Assembly: GCF_013618625.1 (NCBI RefSeq)
Contig: NZ_JABRWO010000008.1
Span: forward strand, 310,001-374,000
DNA from: Bremerella alba
Lineage (GTDB): Bacteria > Planctomycetota > Planctomycetia > Pirellulales > Pirellulaceae
Direction: 5' to 3'
Length of the DNA: 64,000 nt
Part shown: in pieces, positions 26,754-34,888 of the stretch
How the letters are laid out: each line of letters opens with the position of its first letter
Position numbering within the stretch: the first letter of the stretch is position 1
The notes under the pieces: generated by a model
What the model was told of the DNA's origin: nothing
The model's database searches: none
What the model saw: the letters and a program-made list of their open reading frames with translations, nothing else
Made by a program: the position numbers and the translations under genes

Positions 26754-29700
26754 TTGGAAAGGATTCCATCCCGGGTGAGTCGCTTTTTTTCTGCTTCATG
26801 TCGCTTCGTTAAATGGACCACGTTAGCCGTGGCCGTATTGGCATGCGCGCTAGGATTGTATCTCTATCACAATCTGAATAACGAAATTCGTTCGCACGTC
26901 GAAAAGAAATTCGCCAGCCACTACAGCAATCTGTTGGTCTCGGTTCGCTCGGCCCGATTCATCGAAGGCAAAGGAATCGAAATCCGCGGCCTGACGCTCG
27001 CCCAGCGATCGAGCTTCTACCAATCGCAAGAGTTGGTGTCGGTCGACGAGATCATGGTCTACTGTACGACCGACCCTCGCAGATTGGCTTCGGGTGATTT
27101 CCAGGTTGAAAAGATCGTCGCGCGGCGGCCCAAGCTAACGGCAACCGTCGATACCGATGGAAGCACCAACTTGAAGCATCTCTTTCCGATGCCTAAATGG
27201 GGAGATGACAATCCGGCGGTTGAAGTGTTCGATGCGTCGCTCTTGCTGGCCGATCGTCGCGGTGGAAACGTGCAGCGAATTCTGGACAACGTTGATTTTC
27301 AAATCAAAACCGAGACGGCCCCCGGCATGGGCAACTTTGCCGGTCAAGCACGTACCCAGAAAAGAATCAAGGCGACCCTCAATTCCCAGAACTGGGAGTC
27401 GGCCACGCTTACCGGGCTGATCGATGAATCGGCTCAAACATTCGCCGCCCAAGGTAACATCGGGAATCTTCGGATTGATGATCACCTGTGGGGACTGTGC
27501 CCCGAAGAGTGGAAAAAGCACATCAAGGACCTGGTACATCTCGAAGCGATGGCCGATACGGCGTTTCAGGTCTCTGGAAATTCAAGCGGTCTGACGAACT
27601 ACCTAGCAACTATAGACGTGCGTGACGGAACTTGGAGCGATCCTCGAATCCCAGGCACAGTCGAGCGAATCCAAGGCCGCGTCATTGCTTCCCCTCCTGG
27701 CATTCGTATCGAGAAGCTCATCGCTTATTACGAGAACGGCTCGGTAAGCGCATCGCTTTCAAGAACCGGCTGGCAGGCCAACAGCCCCGTGCATGTTTCC
27801 GCGACGCTTAAGAACATTACGCTGCATCAAGGTCTGGCAAGCATGTTGCCAAGCGGTATGCAGAAAAGCTGGAAACGTTATCAACCTTCAGGCACACTTG
27901 ATGCTTCGGTGAAACTTGACTTCGACGGGCAAAAATGGCTTCCTGAAATTCACGCCAACTGCCGAGGAACGAATTTCGTCTTCGAGGAATTCCCTTACCC
28001 CGTGACCGATGCCCGGGGAAAGATCGATTTCAAAGATCGCCTGCTCGATATCGACCTGCTCGCCCATGCCGGCAAATCTCGGATTGCGATCGTGGGGAGC
28101 GTTATGGATCCCGGCCCCAATAGCAGCGGACCCATTCGTGTCCGCTCGCTTGATCCGGTGCACTGGGATTCGACGTTCGAGCATGCGTTGTATGCTGCCC
28201 AGGAAGATGTCTGCAATGTGGCTCGCGAGTTTCACCTGCAAGGCGCGGCTAACGTTGACTTCACGATTGTCACTCACAGCAAGCCGGAAATGAAGCCGGA
28301 CAAGTCTCTGCGGATGGAGATCATCGACGCTTCGGTCAAGTACGAGAAGTTCCCCTATCCTATTTCCAAAATCAACGGCCAGATCGTCTGGAAAGATGGG
28401 GTCGTCACCATCGAGCATCTCCAAGGCTACAACGACAGCGGGCACATCACCTGTCGCGGCACCTGGCAAGAGGTTCCCGGAGATAAACGCGGCAACCTGA
28501 ATCTAAAGTTTGCCTGTAAAGATGTACCCTTGGATGACGAACTGAAGACCGCCATCCCGGAATCGGCCCAGCAAGGGTGGGATCAGCTGCGTCCTCGTGG
28601 TTCGATCGATCACATGGACATCAGTTTGCATTGGCCCAACTCACAAGGTGATTTGGACCTGTGGATGAATGCTCAGAAGTGGGAGCGTAGTCGGAATCTT
28701 TCCGGAAGAGCGGTCTCAGTCGAGCCGGTTGGCTTTCCCTACGTGCTCGACGAAGTCGTCGGCAGTGTCGAGTTTCGAAACGGACAAATTACACTCAATC
28801 AGATGACCGCGCGTCATGGTGACGTTCGCGTGTCGACCAATGGAAGCTGCTTCTTTCCTGAGGACCAACGTTGGCAGGTCCGCTTTGAAGACCTGCGGAT
28901 TGAGAACATTGCGGTCGATCGAGACCTTCTCTTGGCTGTGCCTGAGAAGCTGGAAAAATCGCTTCAGCAGCTTCAGGTTGGTCCGCTATTTCATGCCGAT
29001 GGCGTGGTCGTGCTTTCCAATCCCAACCCAGGCCGTCCGGTTCAAATGAACTGGGATATGACCGTTCACATGGCCGGCGGTCAGATCCGTCGCGGAGCCG
29101 TTATCAGCAATATTTACGGAGCAATCCGCTTCGAAGGGCAATCAGATGAGTCAGGTGCCCGATCGTTTGGTGAATTCCAGTTAGACAGCGTCACGTCCCG
29201 TGGCATTCCCTTATCGAACGTGCGCGGACCGTTTTGGATTGATGAATCTCAATTTCTAACCGGGCGTCATGTCCCTCACACCGATGGCCAGCCTCCACGG
29301 CATGTTACGGCGAATGCGTTTGGAGGTGTGATTTTGATCGATAGCCGCATGCAATTGGCAGGCACGCAACCGTTTCAAACCGACGTTACGCTGGCCAATG
29401 GAACGGTCGGTCAGATGTTGATCGACCTGGGGCAGCAGAACCGCGGTCAGACGTCAGGGCGTCTGTTCGGCAATATTAGTATGACTGGGACGCTGGAAGG
29501 AACGCACACCTACGATGGTACCGGGTCGCTGCAACTTCGGGATGCGAACATGTATCAATTGCCGCTCGCGGTCGCGATGCTGAATGTGCTCAATGCGCGA
29601 TTTCCTGACACCAACGCCTTCAATTCCGCAGACATCAAGTACCGCGTAGCCGGCAACTATGTTTATCTGGATGATATGCGTCTCTCGGGCGAAGCACTGG

Positions 29701-30008
29701 CTCTTAAGGGCAACGGCGAAGTCAATCTCGATGGACAGATCAGCATGCGGTTCTATACCGAGTTCGGCAATCAAACGTTTGACGTGCCGGTTGTTCGCCA
29801 GATGATTGGGCAGGCAAGCCGCAATTTGATGGTGATCCATGTGGGTGGTTCGGTCGACAATCCGACGACCGAACAAGAAATTTTTCCCATGGTAAATGAA
29901 ACTCTGGAACAACTATTTCCTGCGAGAGCCGTACGTCTACCTATCGGCGCGCCTCCTTCCTCGCAGTCGCCGGCGGGCATTCGTCGAGGAAACTCGATTC
30001 CTCGCTAG
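26754..30008 (+). CDS. AsmA/YhdP-like large membrane-anchored protein
   Basis: 1084 residues: a single N-terminal helix (TTLAVAVLACALGLYLYHN) and a very long beta-rich region with repeated AsmA-type patterns (VEKIVARRPKLTATVDTDGS, GKIDFKDRLLDIDLLAHAG, RGEVNLDG-like turns). The C terminus (MLNVLNARFPDTNAFNSADIKYRV ... GGSVDNP) matches the AsmA family, whose long members bridge the inner and outer membranes and carry lipid. A role in lipid transport between membranes is inferred. No ATG is available: TTG 26754 or GTG 26775 must be the start, with no strong ribosome binding site. Confidence 0.85.
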   Translation: MERIPSRVSRFFSASCRFVKWTTLAVAVLACALGLYLYHNLNNEIRSHVEKKFASHYSNLLVSVRSARFIEGKGIEIRGLTLAQRSSFYQSQELVSVDEIMVYCTTDPRRLASGDFQVEKIVARRPKLTATVDTDGSTNLKHLFPMPKWGDDNPAVEVFDASLLLADRRGGNVQRILDNVDFQIKTETAPGMGNFAGQARTQKRIKATLNSQNWESATLTGLIDESAQTFAAQGNIGNLRIDDHLWGLCPEEWKKHIKDLVHLEAMADTAFQVSGNSSGLTNYLATIDVRDGTWSDPRIPGTVERIQGRVIASPPGIRIEKLIAYYENGSVSASLSRTGWQANSPVHVSATLKNITLHQGLASMLPSGMQKSWKRYQPSGTLDASVKLDFDGQKWLPEIHANCRGTNFVFEEFPYPVTDARGKIDFKDRLLDIDLLAHAGKSRIAIVGSVMDPGPNSSGPIRVRSLDPVHWDSTFEHALYAAQEDVCNVAREFHLQGAANVDFTIVTHSKPEMKPDKSLRMEIIDASVKYEKFPYPISKINGQIVWKDGVVTIEHLQGYNDSGHITCRGTWQEVPGDKRGNLNLKFACKDVPLDDELKTAIPESAQQGWDQLRPRGSIDHMDISLHWPNSQGDLDLWMNAQKWERSRNLSGRAVSVEPVGFPYVLDEVVGSVEFRNGQITLNQMTARHGDVRVSTNGSCFFPEDQRWQVRFEDLRIENIAVDRDLLLAVPEKLEKSLQQLQVGPLFHADGVVVLSNPNPGRPVQMNWDMTVHMAGGQIRRGAVISNIYGAIRFEGQSDESGARSFGEFQLDSVTSRGIPLSNVRGPFWIDESQFLTGRHVPHTDGQPPRHVTANAFGGVILIDSRMQLAGTQPFQTDVTLANGTVGQMLIDLGQQNRGQTSGRLFGNISMTGTLEGTHTYDGTGSLQLRDANMYQLPLAVAMLNVLNARFPDTNAFNSADIKYRVAGNYVYLDDMRLSGEALALKGNGEVNLDGQISMRFYTEFGNQTFDVPVVRQMIGQASRNLMVIHVGGSVDNPTTEQEIFPMVNETLEQLFPARAVRLPIGAPPSSQSPAGIRRGNSIPR

Positions 30009-30243
30009 CACGGACGTCCCCTCGGCACTCTCCTTAAGATGGGGGGAAGATGTGACGATAATATCAGATAGAAGCATTGTTCACGCGGAAATCACCTCGA
30101 TACGTCTTCATGCATCCGTAGCCGTTTGACTGGATGGTGAACCTGGCCAAGGGTTCACTTTAGAGCACTCCCTTCCGTGTGGAAGGCCGTGCCGCCGGGC
30201 ATCTTTCTGCCCGCGTCGACTGGGCACTACGAGGATCGAAGTC

Positions 30244-30585
30244 ATGAGCGTCGGACCGTTAGGAGCATCGCTAGCCAGCTCGATTGCGGCTACCAATCTA
30301 GCTCAGCGCAATTCCTCGGATGTTGCCGGTGCTCAGCAGGCAACCAGCAGCCACGCGTTAGTAGTCGACTCGACCGAGAAAGCCGAAAAAGCTGCCGGCG
30401 TAGGCGACCCAGAGGAAAGTGAAAAAATCTCGGATCGAGACGCCGACGGACGACGCGCATGGGAACGTCCCGAAGAAGAATCGGACGAAGACGAAGCAGA
30501 ACTCGAAGGGGACGCCACCTACGATGCGACCCAACGGAAAGACCCGACTGGGGTCAAAGGTCGCGAGATCGATCTGAGCGGCTGA
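30244..30585 (+). CDS. Small acidic hypothetical protein
   Basis: 113 residues. A Gly/Ala/Ser-rich N terminus (SVGPLGASLASSIAATNLAQ) precedes a strongly acidic, disordered-looking rest (EEESDEDEAELEG). No signal peptide, no cysteine, no known domain. A reasonable ribosome binding site (GAGGATCGAAGTC before ATG) and codon use like the neighbours argue that it is real. The upstream region has two small hairpins (about 30170-30185 and 30190-30215). It converges with the channel gene 15 bp on. Confidence 0.65.
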   Translation: MSVGPLGASLASSIAATNLAQRNSSDVAGAQQATSSHALVVDSTEKAEKAAGVGDPEESEKISDRDADGRRAWERPEEESDEDEAELEGDATYDATQRKDPTGVKGREIDLSG

Positions 30586-30599
30586 GTTTACCAGGATCT

Positions 30600-31334
30600 C
30601 TAAGGCTCGTCGGTAAGGATATCGCCCGTTGTGTTATCTTCCATTTTTCGTGCTTGTGCGAGCGCCGATGCAACGAGTCCTGCTGGGACCGATATCACAC
30701 CCAATCCGATGACCAGCATGACAAACGTGAAGATCTTCCCACCGACGGTGATTGGATAGACGTCGCCATAGCCAACCGTGGTTAGAGTGACGATAGCCCA
30801 CCACAAGCAGTGAAACACGGATCCAAAAGCGTCAGGCTGAGCTTCGCTTTCAAATTGATAGATTCCGACCGCCGCCAGGTAAAGCAGGATTAGTGCGGCA
30901 CCTAAGAACAAAATGACTTCTTCTTTGGCAATCAGAATTGCTCGATGAAATCTTCTCGCGGCGGCGCTATATCTTGCCAGTTTCAAAATACGAAAGAGTC
31001 GGAGCAGGCGGAGCGTTCTAATGGATCGTAGGTCGACACCCAATCCGAGAAAGAACGGAACAATTGCCAGCAGGTCCACAATTCCAAAAAAGCTCAGAAC
31101 ATATTTTCGCTTAGGCGAAGCCACGGCAACGCGGAGACAATATTCAAGCGAAAATGCAATGACCGAAAATACTTCAAAAGCATTTAGCCATCTTCGTGTC
31201 GTATCAGACAGATTCGGAAGCGTCTCAAGAGAGAACGTGACTAAGGAGAGGAGGATTAAAAAGAGGACCGATAAGTCAAAAAGACGTCCAAGACGTGTAT
31301 CGCTTTCTTGAACAACTTGTCTTAACTTTTGCAT
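30600..31334 (-). CDS. Voltage-gated K+ channel-type ion transporter
   Basis: 244 residues. A six-helix layout: an S4-like segment with regularly spaced arginines (RSIRTLRLLRLFRILKLARY), then a pore region with the potassium selectivity filter TTVGYGDVYP, and a last helix (IFTFVMLVIGLGVISVPAGLVAS). A short C-terminal tail has no cyclic-nucleotide or RCK domain. It would conduct K+ across the inner membrane under voltage control. Monocistronic, convergent with the small acidic gene. Confidence 0.92.
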   Translation of the reverse strand: MQKLRQVVQESDTRLGRLFDLSVLFLILLSLVTFSLETLPNLSDTTRRWLNAFEVFSVIAFSLEYCLRVAVASPKRKYVLSFFGIVDLLAIVPFFLGLGVDLRSIRTLRLLRLFRILKLARYSAAARRFHRAILIAKEEVILFLGAALILLYLAAVGIYQFESEAQPDAFGSVFHCLWWAIVTLTTVGYGDVYPITVGGKIFTFVMLVIGLGVISVPAGLVASALAQARKMEDNTTGDILTDEP

Positions 31335-31411
31335 GGATGGCGTGAGACTACGATAACAGGAAACAGGAAGAAGATTCTTGCCGCTATCGTAGTCTACAAT
31401 GAAATGCGTCT

Positions 31412-31825
31412 CTACTTCCTCTTCAGGTCGAACACGAATTCATTCGGTCCATCTTTACTTATTGAAACTTCAAAGCCTTTGTCGAGGCGACCGTAGTGGT
31501 TCGGGACCAGATCGACCGAACCGGTTTCGTTATCGTCGTCGTAGATGGTTACCTTGTGCTCGCCGGTGACGACTCCTGCTTTCTGTCCGTTGGTCCAAAG
31601 GTCGAGCACTTCCCCATTCTCGATGCGACCGTTGGAGCTAGGCCCTGGATTGACGGGGCTGAACGCGATTAATGCCTTGGATAGCGGTTTGCCATCCAGG
31701 GTTACCTGGGCGCTAATCGGCACGGTAGGTGGTAACTTGGGGCCGGTGTCTGAGCAGCCCAAAGCGACCGCCAGGCAAACAGTTACCGGTGCCAACAAAA
31801 CAGTAGTTGCGAGAGACCTTCTCAT
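31412..31825 (-). CDS. Small lipoprotein paired with DUF1559 gene (carboxypeptidase-regulatory-like)
   Basis: 137 residues. The signal ends in a lipobox (AVALGC, Cys at about 24). The mature part has the small beta-sandwich pattern VTLDGKPLSKALIAFSPV with a C-terminal VFDLKRK, the pattern of planctomycete carboxypeptidase-regulatory-like lipoproteins found beside DUF1559 genes. It lies 62 bp downstream of the DUF1559 gene in the same direction, so the two probably form one transcript. Function unknown; a role in the envelope is inferred. Confidence 0.8.
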   Translation of the reverse strand: MRRSLATTVLLAPVTVCLAVALGCSDTGPKLPPTVPISAQVTLDGKPLSKALIAFSPVNPGPSSNGRIENGEVLDLWTNGQKAGVVTGEHKVTIYDDDNETGSVDLVPNHYGRLDKGFEVSISKDGPNEFVFDLKRK

Positions 31826-31887
31826 GACTTGGGTGCCTACAGAGAACTTGTGGGGATGGTAGCAACGACAAAGCAGTAGCTGTGCCG

Positions 31888-32862
31888 TTACAACTCGCCG
31901 GGCGTCTCTCCGCCTGCTCGGGTTCCAAAGCCTTGATAGATAGTTCGATTAACGGTTTCAGCCACGAAGCGCACCGAGCCATCTCCCAGCATCATGTTGG
32001 CTCCGCCGGGGTGGAGGCTGCGGGCCAGGATGATCATGTTGTCGGTTCCCTGCCCGTTACATGGCGTTCGAGGAAGGTTACGACAACTGCTCAGTCGGTC
32101 CCCTACGATCGAATTCGGTGGCTCGCGGGTGCTGAAGCAACCCGATCCGCGCCTGCCGAAGTAGTACGAACCGCGCAGGTCCTGATTTGTAGAGTTACGC
32201 GGCGCTACGTCCGGCACAACCAGGATCTCGCCCATCATGAACGTGTTACTGGTGCCGTCGGTGACATCCCCAAAATCGGTTTTGGATCGGGCGAAGAACA
32301 TCCCATTGTTTTGCTGCATGTGAGGATCGGAAGTCGTCGTGAAGTAACCCGACCCGCTACAGGCCACATAGTTGCCGGCAAACCCAAAATTGCCCGACCA
32401 AACCGAAGGTTCGATGTTGGTAATCTTCGGGGCATTCGCATCGCTGGGGCATGTCAGCCCATCGATCACCGTGAATCGGCCTGGAGCCGTTGCGGCCTTT
32501 AATCCCTGGTCGAAGTGCGGCTTCATTTGATCGTAAAGATTGCCCTGCTCGATATAAGGAAGCAGCATCTGCATCCACGTGGGGGGCGTGTTTTCAAAGT
32601 TCAAAGGATCGACCGTATCAAAGTTGACCCGTCCGACGACCCCCGGCGGAAAGTTGCCGAGCGTATCGTGATAGTTGTGCATCGCGATTCCCAACTGCTT
32701 CTGATTGTTGGTGCACTGCATCCTTCGGGCCGCTTCGCGGGCTTGCTGTACCGCAGGCAATAGCAGTGCTATCAACACCCCAATAATGGCAATTACGACG
32801 AGAAGTTCGACAAGCGTGAAGCCGGCACGGGGCCGTGGTCGATAGTCTTGCATGGTAGGCAA
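31888..32862 (-). CDS. DUF1559 protein with type II pseudopilin N terminus
   Basis: 324 residues. It starts with the prepilin motif G-FTLVELLVVIAIIGVLIAL, cleavable by prepilin peptidase after the Gly at about 14, and then LLPAVQQAREAARR. The C terminus carries the DUF1559 hallmark H-P-G-G ... DGSVRF. This family is greatly expanded in planctomycetes and is thought to form pilus-like or surface fibres; no specific job is known for any one copy. A 14-bp palindrome lies 45 bp upstream. It heads a two-gene unit with the lipoprotein. Confidence 0.93.
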   Translation of the reverse strand: MPTMQDYRPRPRAGFTLVELLVVIAIIGVLIALLLPAVQQAREAARRMQCTNNQKQLGIAMHNYHDTLGNFPPGVVGRVNFDTVDPLNFENTPPTWMQMLLPYIEQGNLYDQMKPHFDQGLKAATAPGRFTVIDGLTCPSDANAPKITNIEPSVWSGNFGFAGNYVACSGSGYFTTTSDPHMQQNNGMFFARSKTDFGDVTDGTSNTFMMGEILVVPDVAPRNSTNQDLRGSYYFGRRGSGCFSTREPPNSIVGDRLSSCRNLPRTPCNGQGTDNMIILARSLHPGGANMMLGDGSVRFVAETVNRTIYQGFGTRAGGETPGEL

Positions 32863-32906
32863 GGTCCTATAAAGCAGTGAATCGAGCTATGAAAATGAAT
32901 GAATTA

Positions 32907-32920
32907 GCCACCCGGGTGGC
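32907..32920. promoter_or_regulatory. Perfect palindrome upstream of the DUF1559 gene
   Basis: GCCACCCGGGTGGC is a perfect 14-bp palindrome 45 bp upstream of the DUF1559 start. It may be an operator or an RNA hairpin in the leader; no T-run follows on either strand. Confidence 0.4.
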
Positions 32921-33114
32921 AATTAAATAGCATGCCAACTAGCTAGGGGGCTCGCAATAGAAATTTGGTTAGTTGAGAAGTTTTTCTGGCGTCACGGGCT
33001 GTCGCATAAGCGAATTTCAATGACTTAGTGAACGGGCTTAACGTTTTGGGCCTCTTCACGGTAGGATAAGAACCTTACTGCATCGATCACTTTGAACTGT
33101 TGCCTGGGAACCTG

Positions 33115-33993
33115 ATGTCGCAACTGCGTTTTACGAAGATGCACGGAGCCGGAAACGACTACGTGTATGTCAATCTGTTTGAAGAGCAACTTCCGGCACC
33201 TCCTGAAAAGTTGGCACCGCTGGTCTCGGATCGACATTTCGGAATCGGGGGCGATGGCCTGATTCTGATCACTCCTTCTGAGGTCGCTGATGCCCGGATG
33301 CGGATGTTCAACGCGGATGGCTCGGAAGCTGAAATGTGCGGCAACGGCCTTCGCTGCGTGGCGAAGTATGTTTACGACCACGGAATAGCCAAGAAGGACA
33401 AGCTGACGCTCGAGACGGGTGCCGGGGTGCTTTCGGTGGAGTTAGAAACCGACGGCAACATGGCCAAGCGAGTTACCGTGAACATGGGCGAGCCGATTCT
33501 CGAAGCGGCCAAGATCCCGACGACCTTCGACGAAAGCCCCGTCGTCAATCAACGTCTGGAAGCCGGCGGGCGTGAGTTTGAAGTGACGTGCGTTTCAATG
33601 GGCAACCCGCATTGCGTTATCTTTGTCGATAAAGCAGACGACGACTTGGTCTTGAAGATTGGCCCCCAGATTGAAAAGGCGATTCAGTTTCCGGCACGCA
33701 TCAACGTAGAATTCATCGAGATCATCAGCCCGACAGAAGTTCGTCAGCGAACATGGGAACGCGGCAGCGGTGAAACGCTGGCTTGCGGCACCGGGGCGAG
33801 TGCGGTTTGCGTAGCCGGCGTGCTGACCGGAAAGTTAGAGCGAAGGATCTTGAACCATCTGCTCGGCGGTGACCTGGAACTGCACTGGAACGAAGCAGAC
33901 AATCACGTTTACATGACCGGTCCAGCCGAAGAAGTATTCAGTGGGATTTGGCCAGTCCCTCATGGTGTACCGCTTTATTCGCAACTCGCTTAG
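33115..33993 (+). CDS. dapF: Diaminopimelate epimerase
   Basis: DapF converts LL- to meso-diaminopimelate for lysine and peptidoglycan synthesis. Both catalytic cysteines are in place: EMCGNGLRC in the N-terminal half and ACGTGASAV in the C-terminal half. The N terminus [12 protein letters not shown] is also canonical. From ATG 33115 it is 292 residues, of normal length; TTG 33100 would add five residues with no support. The next gene, a DUF374 acyltransferase, starts 30 bp on and is probably co-transcribed. It argues for peptidoglycan in this planctomycete. Confidence 0.97.
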   Translation: MSQLRFTKMHGAGNDYVYVNLFEEQLPAPPEKLAPLVSDRHFGIGGDGLILITPSEVADARMRMFNADGSEAEMCGNGLRCVAKYVYDHGIAKKDKLTLETGAGVLSVELETDGNMAKRVTVNMGEPILEAAKIPTTFDESPVVNQRLEAGGREFEVTCVSMGNPHCVIFVDKADDDLVLKIGPQIEKAIQFPARINVEFIEIISPTEVRQRTWERGSGETLACGTGASAVCVAGVLTGKLERRILNHLLGGDLELHWNEADNHVYMTGPAEEVFSGIWPVPHGVPLYSQLA

Positions 33994-34023
33994 AGTCAAA
34001 TCAGTCGTTGAGGCAAGGAAGCC

Positions 34024-34878
34024 ATGCGAAGAACTCATTCCCCCTGGATTGCCCGCGCCGGCGGCGCGGCTTTGGTCGCGATCGTCAAGTCGATGATTAG
34101 TACGCTCGATGTCCGGACCATGTACGTTCAGGCTCAGGACGACCCGGCCAATCCCTCGTGCCAGCGGCGTGGGATTTATGTCTTTTGGCACGAGTACATC
34201 ACTTTCCCATTTGCCCTCCGAGGCCACTGTAACGTCTCGATGCTCTTAAGCCGTCATCGCGACGCCGAGTGGCTGGCACATGCAGCAGAACTCGAGGGAT
34301 TTGGTACAGTGCGAGGTTCTTCAAGTTGGGGAAGCATTGCAGCACTGAAAGAACTGATCAAGGTTTCGCGTACCCAGCACTTGGCGATCACGCCGGACGG
34401 TCCTCAAGGACCGCGCCGCACGATGGCCCCAGGCCCGATCTATCTCGCCTCGAAATTACAGATGCCGATCATCCCTATGGGGTTTGGGATGGATCGCCCC
34501 TTTAGGCTGGGGACTTGGGATAAGTTTGCCGTCCCCCGCCCGTTCAGCCGAGCACGCCTGATCATGGGGCAGGCCATCGATATTCCCCGAGAGCTTTCCA
34601 AAGAAGACGTCGATTTTCATCGCCTCGAAGTCGAACGCATACTAAATCACCTGACGGTATCCGCAGAAAAATGGGCCGAATCGCACTTGCCTGGCGAGAA
34701 TGAGGTCTGCTCTTTCGCATCCGCAACACCACTGGAAAATCGAAAAGAAATCAGCTCCAAACGACGCTATTGGCGGCAAGCGGAACTGCGCAATCACCAG
34801 GTAACGAAGCCAACCGTTGCAGTAGCGGAAGGTGAACAAGCCGAGCCCACGATCTTGCCGTTTCGTTCGGCTTCGTAG
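34024..34878 (+). CDS. DUF374 lysophospholipid acyltransferase family protein
   Basis: 284 residues, AAGGA just upstream of ATG 34024. The family is seen in the acceptor motif FWHEY, the RGSSSWGSIAALKELI region, and the substrate-binding ITPDGPQGPRR with the later IYLASKLQMPIIPMGFG. DUF374 proteins belong to the lysophospholipid acyltransferase superfamily and are related to lipid A-type acyltransferases. An N-terminal hydrophobic part is weak. Immediately downstream of dapF, so envelope building may be the common theme (inference). The last about 60 residues are low-complexity and extra. Confidence 0.85.
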   Translation: MRRTHSPWIARAGGAALVAIVKSMISTLDVRTMYVQAQDDPANPSCQRRGIYVFWHEYITFPFALRGHCNVSMLLSRHRDAEWLAHAAELEGFGTVRGSSSWGSIAALKELIKVSRTQHLAITPDGPQGPRRTMAPGPIYLASKLQMPIIPMGFGMDRPFRLGTWDKFAVPRPFSRARLIMGQAIDIPRELSKEDVDFHRLEVERILNHLTVSAEKWAESHLPGENEVCSFASATPLENRKEISSKRRYWRQAELRNHQVTKPTVAVAEGEQAEPTILPFRSAS

Positions 34879-34888
34879 CAGGTGATGC

